Assembly: GCF_020497125.1 (NCBI RefSeq) | Contig: NC_059079.1 | Span: forward strand, 12,047,553-12,111,552 | Reading direction: 5' to 3' | Origin: Mauremys mutica | Lineage: Eukaryota; Chordata; Testudines; Geoemydidae | Length of the DNA stretch: 64,000 nucleotides | Shown here: positions 62,701 to 64,000 of the stretch, piece by piece | Layout: every line of letters begins with the position of its first letter | Numbering within the stretch: position 1 is the stretch's first letter | The notes under the pieces: generated by a model | The model's database searches: none | Seen by the model: the letters and a program-made list of their open reading frames with translations, nothing else | What the model was told of the DNA's origin: nothing | Made by a program: the position numbers and the translations under genes

Positions 62701-62937
62701 AAATGATGCCAGACTGATGCCAGGGTCTTTTTATGTACGAGTCCCTGTGATTTATGAAGCATGCTTCAAAGCATTAGATTTTTTTTTAAATAAAATCTTA
62801 CTATTAGAACAGCTCTTAAAAGTTTATAGCCATGAAGAATGAATTTTACAAATACCTGGCTGACTGAGGCTAAAGACCTCTTGTCGTCGCACAGGAGAAT
62901 ACTGGGAAAGTAACATCAAATCCTGTAAGGCCAAGAA
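53692..62937 (-). CDS. NDC1: NDC1 transmembrane nucleoporin, C-terminal part (nine exons, gene span)
   Basis: NDC1 is a membrane-embedded nucleoporin of the nuclear pore complex. It anchors the pore in the nuclear envelope and, by family knowledge, binds ALADIN through its C-terminal half. The coding segments are complement(join(53692..53755, 54833..54993, 55926..56026, 57469..57532, 59153..59203, 59513..59631, 59787..60053, 61792..61950, 62856..62937)). They total 1068 bp, which is 355 codons plus TAG, and every junction keeps frame with AG acceptors and GT donors. The peptide matches my memory of vertebrate NDC1 throughout, for example [42 protein letters not shown] and the end QQFLEFKE. 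The N-terminal half with the six membrane spans lies past the right edge. No stop, frameshift or missing exon is seen, so the gene looks functional. GLIS1 lies downstream on the same strand. Confidence 0.96.
54518..54771. mobile_element. MITE in NDC1 last intron
   Basis: The ends GGGCCACGTCTACACTTAC and, reversed, GGTCATGTCTACACTAGC, enclose 254 bp with the hairpin TTGTTGCTCAGGGGTGTG and ACCACCCCCCGAGCAACAA. It belongs to an abundant reptile DNA-transposon group. No clean target duplication was seen. Confidence 0.8.
54833..54993 (-). CDS. NDC1: NDC1 coding exon, [16 protein letters not shown] block
   Basis: This is a 161-bp exon with acceptor tcaatccag and donor CTAAA|gtaagg, from phase 0 to phase 2. 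It encodes [18 protein letters not shown], then [14 protein letters not shown] and [21 protein letters not shown]. This is the conserved C-terminal helical region of NDC1. A MITE sits 61 bp downstream of the donor, at 54518-54771. Confidence 0.95.
55926..56026 (-). CDS. NDC1: NDC1 coding exon, [15 protein letters not shown]
   Basis: This is a 101-bp exon with acceptor tgcttggag and donor GAG|gtgagg, from phase 1 to phase 0. It encodes [19 protein letters not shown] then [15 protein letters not shown]. The segment is helical, belongs to the cytoplasmic or pore-facing C-terminal domain, and is highly conserved. Confidence 0.95.
57469..57532 (-). CDS. NDC1: NDC1 coding exon, [14 protein letters not shown]
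   Basis: This is a 64-bp exon with acceptor tctccttag and donor GAAG|gtaag, from phase 0 to phase 1. It encodes [22 protein letters not shown] with almost no change from mammalian NDC1. The intron on its minus-strand 5' side (57533-59152) contains a 147-bp MITE at 58135-58281. Confidence 0.95.
58135..58281. mobile_element. hAT-like MITE, CAGTGCTT family, copy 2 (NDC1 intron)
   Basis: This is a 147-bp element with ends CAGCGCTTAATTTGT and ACAAATTAAGCACTG, flanked by GGCTTGAG (58127-58134) and TGCTTGAG (58282-58289), matching at 7 of 8 bases. Internally AGCCCAGAGGTGC(T/C)GGGGCTCTGACC occurs twice in tandem, unlike copy 1. Confidence 0.9.
59153..59203 (-). CDS. NDC1: NDC1 coding micro-exon, [11 protein letters not shown]
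   Basis: This is a 51-bp, 17-codon symmetric phase-0 exon with acceptor cttactcag and donor AAG|gtaagg. It encodes [17 protein letters not shown], nearly identical to the recalled human segment. The hydrophobic run LIMYFF is amphipathic rather than a full membrane span. Skipping this exon would keep frame, so an in-frame splice variant is possible, although nothing in the sequence shows one. Confidence 0.92.
59513..59631 (-). CDS. NDC1: NDC1 coding exon, [11 protein letters not shown] block
   Basis: This is a 119-bp exon with acceptor ctcttgtag and donor CAG|gtggag. It enters in phase 1 and leaves in phase 0. After a variable stretch ([20 protein letters not shown]) it encodes [19 protein letters not shown], aligned by eye to the human QPSVIYSWIQNKREQ block. 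A GTAAT at 59567-59571 looks like a donor. It is read through here because the frame continues into the conserved IYTW block. Confidence 0.9.
59787..60053 (-). CDS. NDC1: NDC1 coding exon, Ser/Pro-rich linker
   Basis: This is a 267-bp exon with acceptor atcaccag and donor TCAG|gtgggg, phase 1 at both ends. It encodes a low-complexity Ser/Pro-rich segment with [55 protein letters not shown] and LWTSSS. Several Ser-Pro pairs are visible, which fits a disordered, probably phosphorylated linker; the phosphorylation is inference. The spacing of FG(S/T)PF, NRxAGI and RRGPxLWTS matches human NDC1 although many residues between them differ. Confidence 0.93.
60546..61310. mobile_element. Large MITE with C-rich core in an NDC1 intron
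   Basis: The left end CAGGGGCAAGCGAATTTTTT and the right end, reversed, GAGGTGGGCAAACTACGGCC are related TIRs of a known reptile GGGCAAACTACGGCC group. The core 60700-61010 is a C-rich imperfect tandem array with recurring TGACTGCCCC. Long frames on both strands in it are by-products of composition. It lies between two NDC1 exons. Confidence 0.75.
61792..61950 (-). CDS. NDC1: NDC1 coding exon, [11 protein letters not shown] block
   Basis: This is a 159-bp exon with acceptor ctggtag and donor CAG|gtatct, phase 1 at both ends. It encodes the conserved [11 protein letters not shown] block followed by [14 protein letters not shown] and EAAATNGRV, the clearest single NDC1 signature in the window. 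The last 15 or so residues ([14 protein letters not shown]) are Ser-rich and differ from mammals. They start the flexible linker that runs into the next exon. Confidence 0.95.
62856..62937 (-). CDS. NDC1: NDC1 coding exon, LSQYSP block (first NDC1 exon seen)
   Basis: This is an 82-bp exon with acceptor ctttgtag and donor G|gtatt. It begins in phase 0 and ends one base into a codon. It reads [23 protein letters not shown] and so on, next to the last membrane segments in the family. The human protein as recalled has Y in place of the first F and S in place of V before RRQ. No further NDC1 exon was recognised between here and 64000, so the upstream intron probably runs off the window. Confidence 0.93.
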
Positions 62938-64000
62938 CTACAAAGGAGAAAACGTTTTAATAAGTTATAAAAACAAGTTGACCACTTATACTCACTTCAG
63001 TCAAAATCTACTGGTTTTGTTTTGGGATTTCAGCACAGAATTCTTCCTACAAATGCTATCCCTAATGAAGTCAATGGGATTTGTGCACAGATACCATAAC
63101 TGTGGGCAAAATTCAGCCATATGACGGAAAAAAAATTAATCAGGCTGAACACTGGGAGAATGATTCCCTCACTTAGACCACTGAAAAAAAGATTCATTTC
63201 ATACTGAGGCTGTTGAGTGAATCAGAACTTTGTAGAAAACTTTGCAGACTTTATGCCATTTTATTTGTCATTGAGTAGTCTAAAGTGCCAATTTCTGGCT
63301 CTAGTGGTTAAAAACAAGACAGAAATAATGGAATTTACATTGAAACAAAAGCATAGTTTTAAGGCAAGTTCTTTCATTGCCTGCCAGGGATAGATAAGTT
63401 AGTCGTGCTATTTAAGAATTGTGTCAGGCCTCTAACAGTACTTTTCTGAAAATTTATCAAGGACCAAATAGATGTCCCAAAACATCAATGATCAGTGGTT
63501 CAGGAGCCAGATTATCAATCAACATTACCCAAAAGAGCCTCAGTAGTGTGAACTCATTGTTTCATTTGTCAAATTCACAGGAGGTTTGCCACTACAATTT
63601 GTGAATAATGTTAATTTTTGTGTTATTGCCTTTAAAGAAATATATATTTTTACAGAGGACAGAAACCCAAGGAAATGTTGGGTCTTGAAGATAGGGAACA
63701 GAAGGACAAACAATAGGAGAGATGCAGCAGCATCAGAAGTGTTGAGTGCACAAATATGTGCATATATGTAGCCCAGTACATGTAATTCTAAACAGTGCCT
63801 ATTCACCTGACAAAGATACAAGCTTGAAAAACAGTTACACAAAGTGAATGGAATTTCATATATGCTCTGTTTTAACAGAAGTGTACAGTAGTCTACAAAC
63901 ACAATTGACTAAGTGATATAAAATACCAGAAACTGCTTCTTTCTATCTAAATTAATCTTCCTTCAGCTTAAACACTGATTCCGTACAAACAAACAAACAT
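62938..64000 (-). other. NDC1: NDC1 intron, window edge
   Basis: No further NDC1 exon was recognised. The 120-codon minus-strand frame at 63540-63902 does not resemble NDC1. Confidence 0.55.

Noticed and set aside
63540..63902. 120-codon minus-strand frame as the next NDC1 exon
   Set aside because: The peptide does not match NDC1 upstream of its F/YLALQDL block.

Overview
The window is vertebrate nuclear DNA, most likely from a turtle. It has long introns with GT-AG splice sites, one CpG-island promoter, many CR1-type LINE tails, MIR-like SINE remnants, and several GC-rich fold-back DNA transposons with 8-bp target duplications. The mix of CR1 tails and hAT-like MITEs is what I associate with testudine genomes; that lineage call is recall, not a search result. 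I see no bacterial operon, CRISPR array, phage or RNA gene.

Two protein-coding genes can be supported, both on the minus strand and head to tail. At the right, 53.47-62.94 kb holds the last nine coding exons of NDC1, the transmembrane nucleoporin. Their splice phases agree and together they encode about 355 C-terminal residues ending at a TAG. At the centre, 38.2-39.6 kb holds the 5' end of GLIS1, a Kruppel-like zinc-finger transcription factor: a CpG-island promoter, a probable noncoding first exon, and the first coding exon, which starts M-H-Y-E-V-A-E. The rest of GLIS1, including its zinc fingers, lies beyond the left edge, so 1-38.2 kb is one large GLIS1 intron. The NDC1-GLIS1 order and orientation match human chromosome 1p32.3 as I recall it.

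Left to right: 0-1.3 kb, a dead hAT transposase and an LTR-like repeat. 1.3-7.7 kb, mostly unique intron with MIR-like pieces. 7.7-9.1 kb, two fold-back elements and a CR1 tail. 9.1-14.4 kb, sparse intron. 14.4-15.9 kb, a GC-rich fold-back element and a LINE fragment. 16-29.8 kb, intron with MITEs, two CR1 copies and MIR-like pieces. 30-38.2 kb, AT-rich, repeat-poor intron. 38.2-40.0 kb, the GLIS1 promoter region with a C/A-rich minisatellite next to it. 40-53.4 kb, intergenic DNA with a LINE with a C-terminal zinc knuckle (about 1 kb) and a 1.35-kb CR1. 53.4-64 kb, NDC1 exons, with three MITEs in its introns.

I found no previously undescribed biological system. The most useful points are the exon structures, the divergent GLIS1 N-terminus, the minisatellite beside the promoter, and several transposons with visible target duplications. 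All calls come from reading the sequence and recalled protein families; no alignment was run.
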